Below the pieces are notes generated by a model. The model saw only the letters and a program-made list of their open reading frames with translations. It had not been told where the DNA came from and did no database searches. Source: Halomonas nitroreducens (GTDB lineage Bacteria; Pseudomonadota; Gammaproteobacteria; Pseudomonadales; Halomonadaceae). Taken from it: DNA of 64,000 nt. Within the stretch, counting starts at the first letter, position 1; each line of letters begins with the position of its first letter. Positions 51,933-62,589 of this stretch are shown here, one piece after another. The stretch spans positions 62,001-126,000 of the forward strand of contig NZ_RXNS01000008.1 of assembly GCF_003966155.1 (NCBI RefSeq), written 5' to 3'. The position numbers and the translations under genes are program-made.

Positions 51933-54296
51933 CTACTCCCGTGTCTTGAGGACCGCGATCAGGTCCAGATGATCGAGCCGGCGGCGCACGATGGCCGCAC
52001 AGGTTACCGCCGCGGCCAGGGCGATCAGGCTGGCCTTGGCGTAGGTGGCATTGTTGATCACCAACGGGACCCGGAACAGTTCGGTGGCGAAGGCCGCGGT
52101 CAGGTACCAGGCCAGGCCGAAGCCGATCATGCAGCCCAGCGGGATGGCCAGCCAGGTGAGCAGGCCGATCTCGCCGAGCAGCAGGTAGGAGATTTCCCAG
52201 CGACTGAAGCCCAGCACCCGCAGGGTGGCGAGTTCCCGGGCGCGCTCGGAGAGGGCGATGCGGATCGCATTGTAGGTCACCCCCGCCGAGAGGGTGGTGG
52301 CGAAGGCGATGAAGAAGCCGACGAAGATGTACAGGAATTGGCCCAGGGTCTCGTAGAAGGTGTCGATCGCCGCCTGACGGAACTGGATGGCCGAGACGTC
52401 CGGCAGTGTCTTGAGGCGGGCGAGCAGTTCGGCCTGCCGTGCGGGATCGACGGCGATATGCATCCCGCCCACCACCCGGCCGTCGCCCAGGTGGCGGTTG
52501 AGGGCCGCGAGGTTCAGGTAGGCCGGGGTGCCGAGGTGGGTCTCGAAGAGCCGCACCACCGGTAGTCGGAGCGTCGGGCGGCGCCCCTCGAGGACTTCCA
52601 CGGTCACCCGGTCACCGACCCCGGCGTCGAGCCGCTCGGCCAGCGTGCGCGACAGCAGCAGGCCGTCCTCGGCCACCGACACGCGCTGCCCCTGGCTGTC
52701 GATGACCGGACTCAGGGTGGCGTCCGTGGGGACCCCGCTGAGCCCCTGGCGCTTGTGGTGCAGCCCGTGGGAGAGGCGGGCGGCGACCCCTCGGAAGGGT
52801 TCGGCGGCCAGCACCCCGGGCAGGTCCTCGACCGCTTCGATGCTCGACCAGGGCGTCACCTCATAAAAGCTCAGGGTGGCATCCTGGTGCTGGCCGCCGA
52901 TGAAGACGCTCTCGACCATCGAGTCGATGGCGTCCAGCCACTGCAGGGCCGTGATCAGCACGGCCACCGACATGGCGAGCCCCAGGCTCGCCATCAGTGC
53001 GCGCAGCGGCCAGCGGAGCAGGCGGCGCACGATCATCCGGGTAGGCTCGTCGATCCACCGGGCCATCGCCGAGCGCGACAGCCGGGTACGCTCGTAGACT
53101 GGCGGCGAGGGGGGCAGCATCGCCGCCGCCGGGGGCAGGGCGATGGCCTGGCGCACGGCCGAGAGGCTGCCGGCCAGGGCCGCGGCAAGGCTCACCCCGG
53201 CGGCGATGACGAAGCTCGCCGGCCCCGGCTGGTAGAGCAGGAAGGGAAAGCGGAAGAAGTCCGCGTACAGGCGAGTGTTCCAGTGCCCGAGCAGGCCGCC
53301 GAGCACCGCGCCGAGACTCACGCCGAGGGCGGCGATGACCAGCACCAGCTTGGCGTAGTGGATCCCGATCGCCAGGTCGGTGTAGCCGAAGGCCTTGAGC
53401 AGGCCGATCTCGTGACGCTCGGTGGCGATCAGTCGAGCCATCACCATATGGGTCAGGAAGGCGGCCACCGCCAGGAAGATGCTCGGCATGATCCGCGACA
53501 TGTTGCGCTGCATGGCGATCTCGTTCTGCAGGAACCAGTTGGAGACCTGGTCGGCGCGGGCGATGGCCCCGGTGCCGCCATAGGGGGCGAGCAGGCCATC
53601 CAGGCGCAGAATCGCCTCCTCGGCGCGAGTGCCGGTCTCGAGGGTCAGGGCGACGCTGTTGAAGGCGCCCTGCATGTCGTAGGCTGCTTCCAGGGCCGCG
53701 CGGTTCAGCCACAGGATGCCGTAGCGGGTATCGTCCGGCATCAGCGCCCCCGGGGCGATGACATAGACATACTCCGGGCTCAGCGCGATGCCGACCACCT
53801 GCAGGGTGCGCTGGCGTCCCCGCATCACCGCCACGAAGGTGTCTCCCGGCGCGAGGCCATGGGCCTCGGCGAAGGCCTCGCCGACCACCACCTCGTCGGA
53901 CCGGTTGGCGGCGGGGCGGCGTCCGGCCCGCAGCGTCAGCACGTTGAGCACCTCGGGGCCGGCCTCGGGCAGCGACAGCAGGCGGGCGGTCACTGGCTCC
54001 GCCAGGCCGGGCATGTCGAGGATCGCCCCCTCGCTGATGCCGGTCTCGACCAGGCGCACCCCGGGCAGAGCGGCGATTTCTCGGGCCAGGGCGTCGGGGG
54101 CGCGCTTGGCCTGGGCGAAGACATCGGCGAAACGGGAGCGCTCGTAGTAGGCGTGGGTGGTGTCCTCCAGGGCCTCGATGGTGGTCAGCGCCATGACCAG
54201 CAGCGCCGTGCCCGAGGTAATCACCAGGGCGATGGCCAGCACCTGGGCGCGCAGCCGCCAGAGGCCGCGCAGGAGCTTGCGGTCCAGGGCGCTCAT
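51933..54296 (-). CDS. FtsX/MacB-type ABC transporter permease
   Basis: A 787-residue permease with two repeated FtsX domains: one N-terminal span (VLAIALVITSGTALLVMALT), a large periplasmic domain, three spans (around residues 285-420), a second soluble domain and three C-terminal spans ending near the basic tail RRRLDHLDLIAVLK. Such proteins act in mechanotransmission or lipoprotein and small-molecule export, and this long duplicated form is of the LolC-like/YbbP-like class. The start at 54296 is preferred over a longer open frame because it follows the ATPase stop by 4 nt. Confidence 0.87.
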   Translation of the reverse strand: MSALDRKLLRGLWRLRAQVLAIALVITSGTALLVMALTTIEALEDTTHAYYERSRFADVFAQAKRAPDALAREIAALPGVRLVETGISEGAILDMPGLAEPVTARLLSLPEAGPEVLNVLTLRAGRRPAANRSDEVVVGEAFAEAHGLAPGDTFVAVMRGRQRTLQVVGIALSPEYVYVIAPGALMPDDTRYGILWLNRAALEAAYDMQGAFNSVALTLETGTRAEEAILRLDGLLAPYGGTGAIARADQVSNWFLQNEIAMQRNMSRIMPSIFLAVAAFLTHMVMARLIATERHEIGLLKAFGYTDLAIGIHYAKLVLVIAALGVSLGAVLGGLLGHWNTRLYADFFRFPFLLYQPGPASFVIAAGVSLAAALAGSLSAVRQAIALPPAAAMLPPSPPVYERTRLSRSAMARWIDEPTRMIVRRLLRWPLRALMASLGLAMSVAVLITALQWLDAIDSMVESVFIGGQHQDATLSFYEVTPWSSIEAVEDLPGVLAAEPFRGVAARLSHGLHHKRQGLSGVPTDATLSPVIDSQGQRVSVAEDGLLLSRTLAERLDAGVGDRVTVEVLEGRRPTLRLPVVRLFETHLGTPAYLNLAALNRHLGDGRVVGGMHIAVDPARQAELLARLKTLPDVSAIQFRQAAIDTFYETLGQFLYIFVGFFIAFATTLSAGVTYNAIRIALSERARELATLRVLGFSRWEISYLLLGEIGLLTWLAIPLGCMIGFGLAWYLTAAFATELFRVPLVINNATYAKASLIALAAAVTCAAIVRRRLDHLDLIAVLKTRE

Positions 54297-54300
54297 CGGC

Positions 54301-55050
<750 letters not shown>

Positions 55051-55218
55051 GGCTACACGGAAAGGGGGCACCGCGAAGGTGCCCCGCGCCTGCAGTATAG
55101 CGATTGGCCCGGACGCGGCCGGCCCGCGGCCCGTCGTTGTCGCCCGAGGGCTTTGCGTTCCGGGCCGGGCTGCCGGACACTGGTCCCCACGCCACCGAGA
55201 GTGAAGAGCACCGCTCCC

Positions 55219-56259
55219 ATGCATCAAGTCCACGACGGCGAGCCGCTGTCTATCGGCTTCGTCCTGTTGCGTCGGTTCACCATGCTGCCTTTCGCGGCCT
55301 TCGTCGACTGTCTGCGCCTGGCGGCCGACGAAGGCGATCGCAGCCGCCAGCTGCGCTGTCACTGGGTCTTCATGACCAGCGCCGGCCAGGACGCCATCTC
55401 CAGCTGCGGGGCGGCCGTCACCCCGTGCACGGCCTTCCGCGACCCGGCCGAGTTCGATTACATCGTGGTCATCGGCGGGGTCCAGGACGAACATGACGCG
55501 GTCGACGAGACGGCCATCGCCTATCTGCGCCGGACGGCCGACGCGGGCGTGCCCCTGGTGGGACTCTGTACCGGCGTCTTCGCGCTGATCCAGGCCGGAC
55601 TGATGAACGGCCGGCGCTGCTGCGTCAGCTGGTACCACCATGGCGACCTCACCCGGCGCTTTCCCGATATCGAGCCGGTGGCCGACCGCCTGTTCATCGA
55701 TGACGGCGACCTGCTGACCTGTGCGGGGGGCATTGCCTCGGCCGACCTGGCCGCGCACCTGGTGGAGCGTCACCTGGGCAAGGCCTGGGCCATGAAGAGC
55801 CTGCATATCATGCTCATCGACGAGGCCCGCCGCGGCGAACATCCCCAGCCTCAGCCAGTGGTCTTCGACAAGGTCGAGGACCGGCTGGTGCGCCGCGCCA
55901 TCGCCATTCTCGAGCAGCACCTGGGCGAACCGCTCGGCGTGGATGCCCTCGCCGAGCGCCTCGGCACCTCGCGGCGCAATCTGGAGCGGCGTTTCCGCGA
56001 GGCACTGGGGGTGGGGCCGCGCAAGTTTGCCCGGGACCTGCGCCTGCGCTACGGCCTGTGGCTGCTGCACTACACCGCCAAGAGCGTCACCGAGATCGGC
56101 GAGCGCTGCGGCTTTGCCGATACCGCCCACTTCTCGCGACACTTCCGCGAGACCTTCGGCGCCACCCCGTCGGCGGTGCGCAAGTCGGCGGGGGAGAGCG
56201 ATGGCGCCGCGGTGGATCCCTTCTTCCTGCATATCAAGGCCCGTCCCGCCAGCCGCTAG
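55219..56259 (+). CDS. souR: AraC-family regulator with GATase1-like domain, SouR-like
   Basis: A 346-residue regulator. The sensor domain ([36 protein letters not shown]) and the C-terminal double helix-turn-helix ([19 protein letters not shown] and [20 protein letters not shown]) give the same architecture as the GbdR-like protein in this window, but the sequence is clearly distinct. Its place immediately upstream of glyA-soxBDAG suggests the sarcosine-responsive regulator SouR described in Pseudomonas aeruginosa; this is an inference from context. It is followed by a good terminator and then by a direct repeat (56383, 56403) that may be its operator. Confidence 0.7.
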   Translation: MHQVHDGEPLSIGFVLLRRFTMLPFAAFVDCLRLAADEGDRSRQLRCHWVFMTSAGQDAISSCGAAVTPCTAFRDPAEFDYIVVIGGVQDEHDAVDETAIAYLRRTADAGVPLVGLCTGVFALIQAGLMNGRRCCVSWYHHGDLTRRFPDIEPVADRLFIDDGDLLTCAGGIASADLAAHLVERHLGKAWAMKSLHIMLIDEARRGEHPQPQPVVFDKVEDRLVRRAIAILEQHLGEPLGVDALAERLGTSRRNLERRFREALGVGPRKFARDLRLRYGLWLLHYTAKSVTEIGERCGFADTAHFSRHFRETFGATPSAVRKSAGESDGAAVDPFFLHIKARPASR

Positions 56260-56283
56260 GCGGTGGGGCAATCGGCGGGCCAG

Positions 56284-56313
56284 GGGCCGGCGCTGGGGTG
56301 TCGGCCCTTTTTT
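56284..56313 (+). terminator. Terminator after the SouR-like gene
   Basis: GGGCCGGC (56284-56291) pairs with GTCGGCCC (56300-56307), including one G-T pair, followed by six T residues (56308-56313). Confidence 0.85.
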
Positions 56314-56595
56314 GGCGTGAGAGTCGGAAAAAATACAAAACCCTCTGAAAATATAATTCCTTTATATACATGATGTTATATTTGAATGTCGCGAACATCA
56401 TGTGAATGTTGTCGCAAACGTTCAATCTTCATGGGGCGGGATTGGCTATCAATGACAGCCAAGGTGAGAGCGCGGCGGGCAGGACGGACCGGCCAGCCGG
56501 CGGGCTGTCTTTTGCGATGATGTCGGTGTCGTTTCCAGGATGCCGCGCGTTTCACTTTTTCTTAACGTTGTGAAGCCAATCCCCAGGGTGACGAG
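56314..56595 (+). promoter_or_regulatory. glyA-sox control region: AT-rich island, direct repeat, attenuator-like leader
   Basis: The first part (56325-56385) is strikingly AT-rich for this genome and includes TATAAT at 56352-56357. TGAATGT occurs at 56383 and again at 56403, exactly 20 bp apart, each followed by a CGC-n-AAC block. An inverted component, TTGAA/TTCAA (56382 and 56425 ends), frames the pair. From 56442 to 56513 two GGCT and two AGCC segments can form alternative hairpins ahead of TCTTTT. No riboswitch core could be recognised. A GGTGACGAG ribosome binding site precedes glyA. Confidence 0.5.
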
Positions 56596-57894
56596 ATGAA
56601 CGCCAACAACCTTACAACGACCGATCCCCAGATCGCCGCCGCCATCGCCGATGAAGTGGCACGCCAGGAAGCCCACATCGAGCTGATCGCCTCGGAGAAC
56701 TATGCAAGCCCGCAGGTCATGGAAGCCCAGGGGAGCCAGCTCACCAACAAGTATGCCGAGGGCTATCCCGGCAAGCGCTACTATGGCGGCTGCGAGCACG
56801 TTGACGTGGTCGAGCAGCTGGCCATCGAGCGCGCCTGTGCCTTGTTCGGCGCCGACTACGCCAACGTCCAGCCCCATTCCGGCGCCCAGGCCAACGCCGC
56901 GGCCTTCATGGCCCTGGTCTCGCCGGGCGACACCGTGCTGGGCATGAGCCTGGCCCATGGCGGCCACCTGACCCACGGCGCGGCGCCGAACTTCTCCGGC
57001 AAGTACTACCATGCCGTCCAGTACGGCCTGAACCCCGACACCGGCGAGATCGACTACGACGAGGTCGAGCGCCTCGCCCACGAGCACCAGCCCAAGCTGA
57101 TCATCGCCGGCTTCTCGGCCTACTCCCGGGTCATCAACTGGCGCCGTTTCCGCGACATCGCCGACGCCGTGGGCGCCTGGCTGCTGGTCGACATGGCGCA
57201 TGTCGCCGGCCTGGTCGCGGCCGGCCACTACCCGAGCCCGCTGCCTCACGCCCATGTGGTCACCACCACCACCCACAAGACCCTGCGCGGCCCCCGCGGC
57301 GGCCTGATCCTCTCCGCCAGCGGTGACGAGGCGCTGTACAAGAAGCTCAATGGCGCAGTCTTCCCGGGCCAGCAGGGCGGCCCGCTGATGCATGTCATCG
57401 CCGCCAAGGCGGTGGCCTTCCGCGAGGCCATGAGCCAGGACTTCGTGCGCTACCAGGCCCAGGTCATCGACAACGCCCGGGCCATGGCCAGCGTCTTCGT
57501 CGCGCGCGGCTTCGACGTGGTCTCCGGCGGTACCGACGACCACCTCTTCCTGGTCTCGCTGATCAAGCAGGGCGTGACCGGCAAGGACGCGGATGCCGCC
57601 CTGGGCCGGGCGCATATCACCGTCAACAAGAACGCGGTGCCCAACGACCCCCAGAGCCCCTTCGTGACCTCGGGGCTGCGCATCGGCACCCCGGCGGTGA
57701 CCACCCGCGGCTTCGGCCAGGCCGACTGCGAGGCCCTGGCCGGCTGGATCTGCGACATCCTCGACGCCCTGGGCGCGGAGGCCGACAGCGCCGCCGTCGA
57801 GGCCGAGGTGCGCGGCAAGGTCGCCGAGCTGTGCGGCCGCCACCCGGTCTACGGCCAGGCCGCCGCCGAGATCGGCGAGACTTCCTACGCGTGA
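56596..57894 (+). CDS. glyA: Serine hydroxymethyltransferase (betaine-locus copy)
   Basis: A 432-residue PLP enzyme interconverting glycine plus 5,10-methylene-THF with serine plus [23 protein letters not shown] near the N-terminus, the Schiff-base lysine Lys228 in [14 protein letters not shown] and [14 protein letters not shown] are canonical. At the head of soxBDAG its role is to combine the glycine and methylene-THF made by sarcosine oxidase into serine. A housekeeping glyA probably exists elsewhere. It is followed by a hairpin and soxB 46 nt later. Confidence 0.95.
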   Translation: MNANNLTTTDPQIAAAIADEVARQEAHIELIASENYASPQVMEAQGSQLTNKYAEGYPGKRYYGGCEHVDVVEQLAIERACALFGADYANVQPHSGAQANAAAFMALVSPGDTVLGMSLAHGGHLTHGAAPNFSGKYYHAVQYGLNPDTGEIDYDEVERLAHEHQPKLIIAGFSAYSRVINWRRFRDIADAVGAWLLVDMAHVAGLVAAGHYPSPLPHAHVVTTTTHKTLRGPRGGLILSASGDEALYKKLNGAVFPGQQGGPLMHVIAAKAVAFREAMSQDFVRYQAQVIDNARAMASVFVARGFDVVSGGTDDHLFLVSLIKQGVTGKDADAALGRAHITVNKNAVPNDPQSPFVTSGLRIGTPAVTTRGFGQADCEALAGWICDILDALGAEADSAAVEAEVRGKVAELCGRHPVYGQAAAEIGETSYA

Positions 57895-57900
57895 GCCCGA

Positions 57901-57922
57901 CCCCGCCGGCAAGTCGGCGGGG
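57901..57922 (+). other. Hairpin between glyA and soxB
   Basis: CCCCGCCG (57901-57908) and CGGCGGGG (57915-57922) form an 8-bp perfect stem with a GCAAGT loop, followed by CCCTCTGAGGAG rather than a T-tract. It may stabilise the glyA portion of the transcript. Confidence 0.55.
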
Positions 57923-57940
57923 CCCTCTGAGGAGATTCCT

Positions 57941-59191
57941 ATGCAACGTTATTCCGGCTTCGGGCTGGTCAAGCACGCGCTGAGCCACCACGAGAACTGG
58001 CAGCGCCAGTGGCGCAACCCCACGCCCAAGAAGGCCTACGACGTCATCATCATCGGTGGCGGTGGCCACGGCCTGGGGACCGCCTACTACCTGGCCAAGG
58101 AATTCGGCATCAAGAACGTCGCCGTGATCGAGAAGGGCTGGCTGGGCGGCGGTAACACCGCCCGCAACACCACCATCGTGCGCTCCAACTACCTGTGGGA
58201 CGAAGCCGCGGCCCTCTACGAGCACTCCATGAAGCTGTGGGAGGGCCTGTCCCAGGACCTCAACTACAACGTCATGTTCTCCCAGCGCGGCGTGCTCAAC
58301 CTGGGTCATACCCTGCAGGACATGCGCGATATCCAGCGCCGGGTCAACGCCAACCGCCTGAACGGCATCGACGGCGAGGTGCTCGACGCCAAGGGCGTCC
58401 AGGAACTGGTGCCGATCATGGACTGCTCGAAGAACGCCCGTTACCCGGTGATGGGTGCCTCCTGGCAGCCGCGCGCCGGTGTGGCCCGCCACGATGCCGT
58501 GGCCTGGGGCTTCGCCCGTGCCGCCGATGCTCACGGCGTGGACATCCTCCAGCAGACCGAGGTCACCGGTTTCAAGATCCGTGACGGCCAGGTCTACGGG
58601 GTGCACACCAACCGCGGCGACATCGAGGCCAAGACCGTCGGCTGCGTGGCCGCCGGCAACTCCGGCGTGCTGGCCGGCATGGCGGGCCTCAAGCTGCCGC
58701 TGGAGTCGCATCCGCTGCAGGCGCTGGTCTCCGAGCCGCTCAAGCCGGTGCTCGACACCGTGGTGATGTCCAACCACGTGCACGGCTACATCAGCCAGTC
58801 CGACAAGGGCGACCTGGTCATCGGCGCGGGCATCGACGGCTACAACGGCTACGGCCAGCGCGGCAGCTACCCCACCGTGGAGCACACCCTGCAGGCCATC
58901 GTGGAGATGTTCCCGATCTTCTCCCGGGTGCGCATGAACCGTCAGTGGGGCGGCATCGTCGACACCTGCCCGGACGCCTGCCCGATCCTCTCCAAGACCC
59001 AGGTCAAGGGGCTGTACTTCAACTGTGGCTGGGGCACCGGCGGCTTCAAGGCCACCCCGGGGTCGGCCCACGTGTTCGCCGCCAGCCTCGCCAAGGGCGA
59101 GATGCATCCGATCGCCGAGCCGTTCTCCATCGACCGCTTCAACACCGGAGCGCTGGTCGACGAGCACGGCGCCGCCGGCGTGGCCCACTAA
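57941..59191 (+). CDS. soxB: Sarcosine oxidase beta subunit
   Basis: A 416-residue subunit of the heterotetrameric enzyme that oxidises sarcosine to glycine. The FAD-binding [19 protein letters not shown] is at residue 34, and [10 protein letters not shown] contains His184, the expected covalent FMN attachment residue. [13 protein letters not shown] near the C-terminus is another family signature. It forms one unit with soxD, soxA and soxG; with THF bound the product is 5,10-methylene-THF, otherwise formaldehyde and H2O2. An AGGAG lies 7 nt before the ATG. Confidence 0.96.
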   Translation: MQRYSGFGLVKHALSHHENWQRQWRNPTPKKAYDVIIIGGGGHGLGTAYYLAKEFGIKNVAVIEKGWLGGGNTARNTTIVRSNYLWDEAAALYEHSMKLWEGLSQDLNYNVMFSQRGVLNLGHTLQDMRDIQRRVNANRLNGIDGEVLDAKGVQELVPIMDCSKNARYPVMGASWQPRAGVARHDAVAWGFARAADAHGVDILQQTEVTGFKIRDGQVYGVHTNRGDIEAKTVGCVAAGNSGVLAGMAGLKLPLESHPLQALVSEPLKPVLDTVVMSNHVHGYISQSDKGDLVIGAGIDGYNGYGQRGSYPTVEHTLQAIVEMFPIFSRVRMNRQWGGIVDTCPDACPILSKTQVKGLYFNCGWGTGGFKATPGSAHVFAASLAKGEMHPIAEPFSIDRFNTGALVDEHGAAGVAH

Positions 59192-59203
59192 GGAGATTCC
59201 GCC

Positions 59204-59554
59204 ATGTTCTACATCCACTGTCCCTACTGCGGCGAGCTCCGGGAAGAGGAGGAATTCCATCCCAAGGGCCAGGCGCATATCGCCCGCCCCGCGGATCCCG
59301 CGTCCTGCAGCGACGAGGAGTGGGGCGACTACCTGTTCTTCCGCGACAATCCCCGCGGCATCCACCACGAGCTGTGGGTGCACGCCGTGGGCTGCCGCAA
59401 GTTCTTCAACATCACCCGTCACACCGTGACCTACGAGATCCTCGAGACCTACAAGATGGGCGAGCAGCCGAGGTTCACCGCCGAGTATCCCGAGGGCCGG
59501 CCGTCCCGGGATCGCGTCGAACCGGCACCGCTTCGTGAAGGAGTCCGCGCATGA
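59204..59554 (+). CDS. soxD: Sarcosine oxidase delta subunit
   Basis: A 116-residue zinc-binding subunit. The N-terminal HCPYCGELREEEEF supplies the first two Cys ligands, with HHELWVHAVGCRKFFN holding later His and Cys. EEWGDYLFFRDNPRG is the strongly conserved middle section. The last 25 residues are extra compared with many SoxD proteins. The stop overlaps the soxA start (ATGA). Confidence 0.95.
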   Translation: MFYIHCPYCGELREEEEFHPKGQAHIARPADPASCSDEEWGDYLFFRDNPRGIHHELWVHAVGCRKFFNITRHTVTYEILETYKMGEQPRFTAEYPEGRPSRDRVEPAPLREGVRA

Positions 59555-62500
59555 GTCAGCTCAATCGTCTCGCCCGCGGCGGGCGCATCGACCGCTCCCG
59601 CAAGCTGAGCTTCACCTTCAACGGCAAGCGCTATCAGGGCCATGCCGGCGATACCCTGGCATCGGCGCTGCTCGCCAATGGCGTCGACATCGTCAACCGC
59701 AGCTTCAAGTACTCGCGTCCCCGCGGCATCGTCGCCGCCGGCGCCGAGGAACCCAATGCGGTGGTCCAGCTCGGCAAGACCGAGGCGGGCCAGGTGCCCA
59801 ACGTGCGGGCCACCCAGCAGGCGCTGTTCGACGGCCTGGAGGCCTGCAGCACCAACGGCTGGCCGAACGTCCAGCGCGACATGATGAGCCTGGTCGGCAA
59901 GCTGGGCGGCAAGTTCATGCCGCCGGGGTTCTACTACAAGACCTTCATGGCCCCGGCCTCCATGTGGATGACCTACGAGAAGGTCATCCGCAAGAGCGCG
60001 GGCCTGGGGCGCAGCCCCATGGAGAACGACCCGGACATCTACGATCACCTGCACCAGCATTGCGACGTGCTGGTGGTCGGCGCCGGCCCGGCGGGCCTCG
60101 CCGCGGCCCTGGCCGCGGCGCGCAGCGGGGCGCGGGTGATCCTGGTCGACGAGCAGGAGCAGATGGGCGGCTCGCTGCTGGATACCCGCGAGCTGCTCGA
60201 CGACAAGCCGGCGGACCAGTGGGTCGCCGAGGCCCTGCAGGAGCTGGCCGGCCTGGACAACGTCACCTTGCTGCCGCGCACCACCGCCAACGGCTATCAC
60301 GACCACCACTTCGTGACCCTCCACGAGCGGCGTACCGAACATCTCGCCGAGACGGCCCCGCTCAAGGACGGCCGTCGCCAGGTGCGCTCGCGCATGCACC
60401 GCGTGCGCGCCGGCCGGGTCGTGCTGGCCACCGGCGCCCACGAGCGCCCGCTGGTCTATGGCAACAACGACGTGCCGGGCAACCTGCTGGCCGGCGCGGT
60501 CTCGACCTATGTGCGTCGCTATGGCGTCGTGCCGGGCAAGCGGCTGGTGCTCTCCACCAGCAACGACCATGCCTATCGCGCTGCCCTGGACTGGCTGGAG
60601 AACGGCTGCGAAGTGGTGGCCATCGCCGACGCCCGTGCCAACCCGGACGGCGAGCTGGTCGAGCAGGCCCGGGCTCAGGGGATCCGCATCATCACCGGCA
60701 GTGCGGTGATCGAGGCCAAGGGCGAGAGCCGGGTCAGCGGGGCGCGGGTGGCAAAGGTCGACCTAGATGGCTTCCGGGTGGCCGGTGCCGTCGAGACCCT
60801 GGACTGCGACACCATCGCCAGTTCCGGCGGCTACAGCCCGGTCATCCACCTGGCCTCCCACACCGGTGGCCGGCCGACCTGGCGCGACGACATCCTCGGC
60901 TTCGTGCCCACCCTGGTGAAGGGCGTGAGTGCGGCCGGCGGTGCCCAGGGCGTCTATGCCACCGGCGAGGTGCTGACCGACGGCGTCGCGGCGGGCCGCC
61001 AGGCGGCTGCGGAGGCCGGCTTCGAGGCGGCCTCGGTGAGCCTGCCCCAGGTTGCCGCGCGTCGCGACGGCGCGGCCTGCGCGCTCTACCAGGTGCCCCA
61101 CGAGAAGCCGACCCTGCGGGCGCCAAAGCAGTTCGTCGACCTGCAGAACGACGTCACTGCGGCGGGCATCGAGGTGGCCACCCGCGAGGGCTTCGAGTCC
61201 ATCGAGCACGTCAAGCGCTACACCGCCATGGGCTTCGGCACCGACCAGGGCAAGCTCGGCAACATCAATGGCATGGCCATCGCCGCCCGCTTGCTGGGGC
61301 GCTCGATCCCCGAGGTCGGCACCACGGTCTTCCGGCCGAACTACACGCCGGTGACCTTCGGCGCCATCGTCGGCCGTCACTGCCGGGAGCTGTTCGATCC
61401 CGAGCGCTACACCGCCATGCACCAGTGGCACGTGGAGCACGGCGCCGAGTTCGAGGACGTGGGCCAGTGGAAGCGCCCCTGGTACTTCCCGCGCCAGGTC
61501 GACGGCAAGACCGAGAGCATGTTTGATGCGGTGGCCCGGGAGTGCCGGGCGGTGCGCGAGGCGGTGGGTATCCTCGATGCCTCCACCCTGGGCAAGATCG
61601 ACATCCAGGGTCCGGATGCCCGCGAGTTCCTGGGTCGGGTCTACACCAACAAGTGGGCCAAGCTGGCCCCGGGGCGCGTGCGCTACGGGCTGATGTGCAA
61701 GGACGACGGCATGGTGTTCGACGACGGCACCACCAGCTGCCTGGGCGAGAACCACTTCCTGATGACCACCACCACCGGCGGTGCCGCGGGTGTGCTGGAG
61801 TGGCTGGAACTGTGGCACCAGACCGAGTGGCCGGAGCTCGACGTCTACTTCACCTCGGTGACCGATCACTGGGCAACCATGACCGTCACCGGACCGGAGG
61901 CGCGCAAGCTGATGTCGGAAGTCACCGACATCGACCTGGACAAGGAAGCCTTCAAGTTCATGGACTGGCGCGAGGGCAGCGTGGCCGGCGTGCCGGCGCG
62001 GGTGTTCCGGATCTCCTTCACCGGCGAGCTGGCCTACGAGATCAACGTCCAGGCCAACTATGCCCTGCATGTCTGGGAGACGCTGTTCGCCCACGGCGAG
62101 AAGTACGGCCTGACGCCCTACGGGACGGAAACGATGCATGTCTTGAGGGCGGAGAAGGGCTTTATCATCGCCGGCCAGGACACCGACGGCTCGGTGACGC
62201 CGGAGGACCTGGGCATGCACTGGGCGGTCGGCTACGATAAGCCGTTCTCCTGGATCGGCCAGCGGGCGCTGACCCGGCCGGACACCGCGCGCACCGACCG
62301 CAAGCAGCTGGTGGGCCTCAAGCCCAGGAACGCCAAGGTGGTGCTGGAGGAGGGCGCGCAGATCGTCTTCGACCCGAAGCACGCGATCCCCATGCCGATG
62401 GTGGGGCACGTGACCTCGAGCTACTACAGCCCGACCCTCGACTCGGGCTTCGCCCTGGCGGTGGTCAAGGGCGGTCAGCAGAAGATGGGCGAGACCGTCT

Positions 62501-62589
62501 ATCTGCCCATGGCCGACGGCCAGGTCCATGAGGCCGAGATCGTCAGCCCCATCTTCCTCGATCCCAAGGGAGAGCGTCAGAATGTCTAA
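59551..62589 (+). CDS. soxA: Sarcosine oxidase alpha subunit
   Basis: A 1012-residue subunit. Residues 1-110 form a ferredoxin-like fold (LSFTFNGKRYQGHAGDTLAS) without cluster cysteines. The NAD-binding region has DVLVVGAGPAGLAAALAAA at about residue 173. The C-terminal 400 residues are an aminomethyltransferase (GcvT-like) domain that binds folate, with ESMFDAVARECRAVREAVG and FSWIGQRALTRPD. The domain order explains how the enzyme moves the methyl carbon of sarcosine to THF. It overlaps soxD by 4 nt and soxG by 8 nt. Confidence 0.96.
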   Translation: MSQLNRLARGGRIDRSRKLSFTFNGKRYQGHAGDTLASALLANGVDIVNRSFKYSRPRGIVAAGAEEPNAVVQLGKTEAGQVPNVRATQQALFDGLEACSTNGWPNVQRDMMSLVGKLGGKFMPPGFYYKTFMAPASMWMTYEKVIRKSAGLGRSPMENDPDIYDHLHQHCDVLVVGAGPAGLAAALAAARSGARVILVDEQEQMGGSLLDTRELLDDKPADQWVAEALQELAGLDNVTLLPRTTANGYHDHHFVTLHERRTEHLAETAPLKDGRRQVRSRMHRVRAGRVVLATGAHERPLVYGNNDVPGNLLAGAVSTYVRRYGVVPGKRLVLSTSNDHAYRAALDWLENGCEVVAIADARANPDGELVEQARAQGIRIITGSAVIEAKGESRVSGARVAKVDLDGFRVAGAVETLDCDTIASSGGYSPVIHLASHTGGRPTWRDDILGFVPTLVKGVSAAGGAQGVYATGEVLTDGVAAGRQAAAEAGFEAASVSLPQVAARRDGAACALYQVPHEKPTLRAPKQFVDLQNDVTAAGIEVATREGFESIEHVKRYTAMGFGTDQGKLGNINGMAIAARLLGRSIPEVGTTVFRPNYTPVTFGAIVGRHCRELFDPERYTAMHQWHVEHGAEFEDVGQWKRPWYFPRQVDGKTESMFDAVARECRAVREAVGILDASTLGKIDIQGPDAREFLGRVYTNKWAKLAPGRVRYGLMCKDDGMVFDDGTTSCLGENHFLMTTTTGGAAGVLEWLELWHQTEWPELDVYFTSVTDHWATMTVTGPEARKLMSEVTDIDLDKEAFKFMDWREGSVAGVPARVFRISFTGELAYEINVQANYALHVWETLFAHGEKYGLTPYGTETMHVLRAEKGFIIAGQDTDGSVTPEDLGMHWAVGYDKPFSWIGQRALTRPDTARTDRKQLVGLKPRNAKVVLEEGAQIVFDPKHAIPMPMVGHVTSSYYSPTLDSGFALAVVKGGQQKMGETVYLPMADGQVHEAEIVSPIFLDPKGERQNV

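Noticed and set aside
56314-56595. Glycine riboswitch upstream of glyA
   Set aside because: I looked for the conserved glycine aptamer core and could not find it; only hairpins that could serve as an attenuator are visible.
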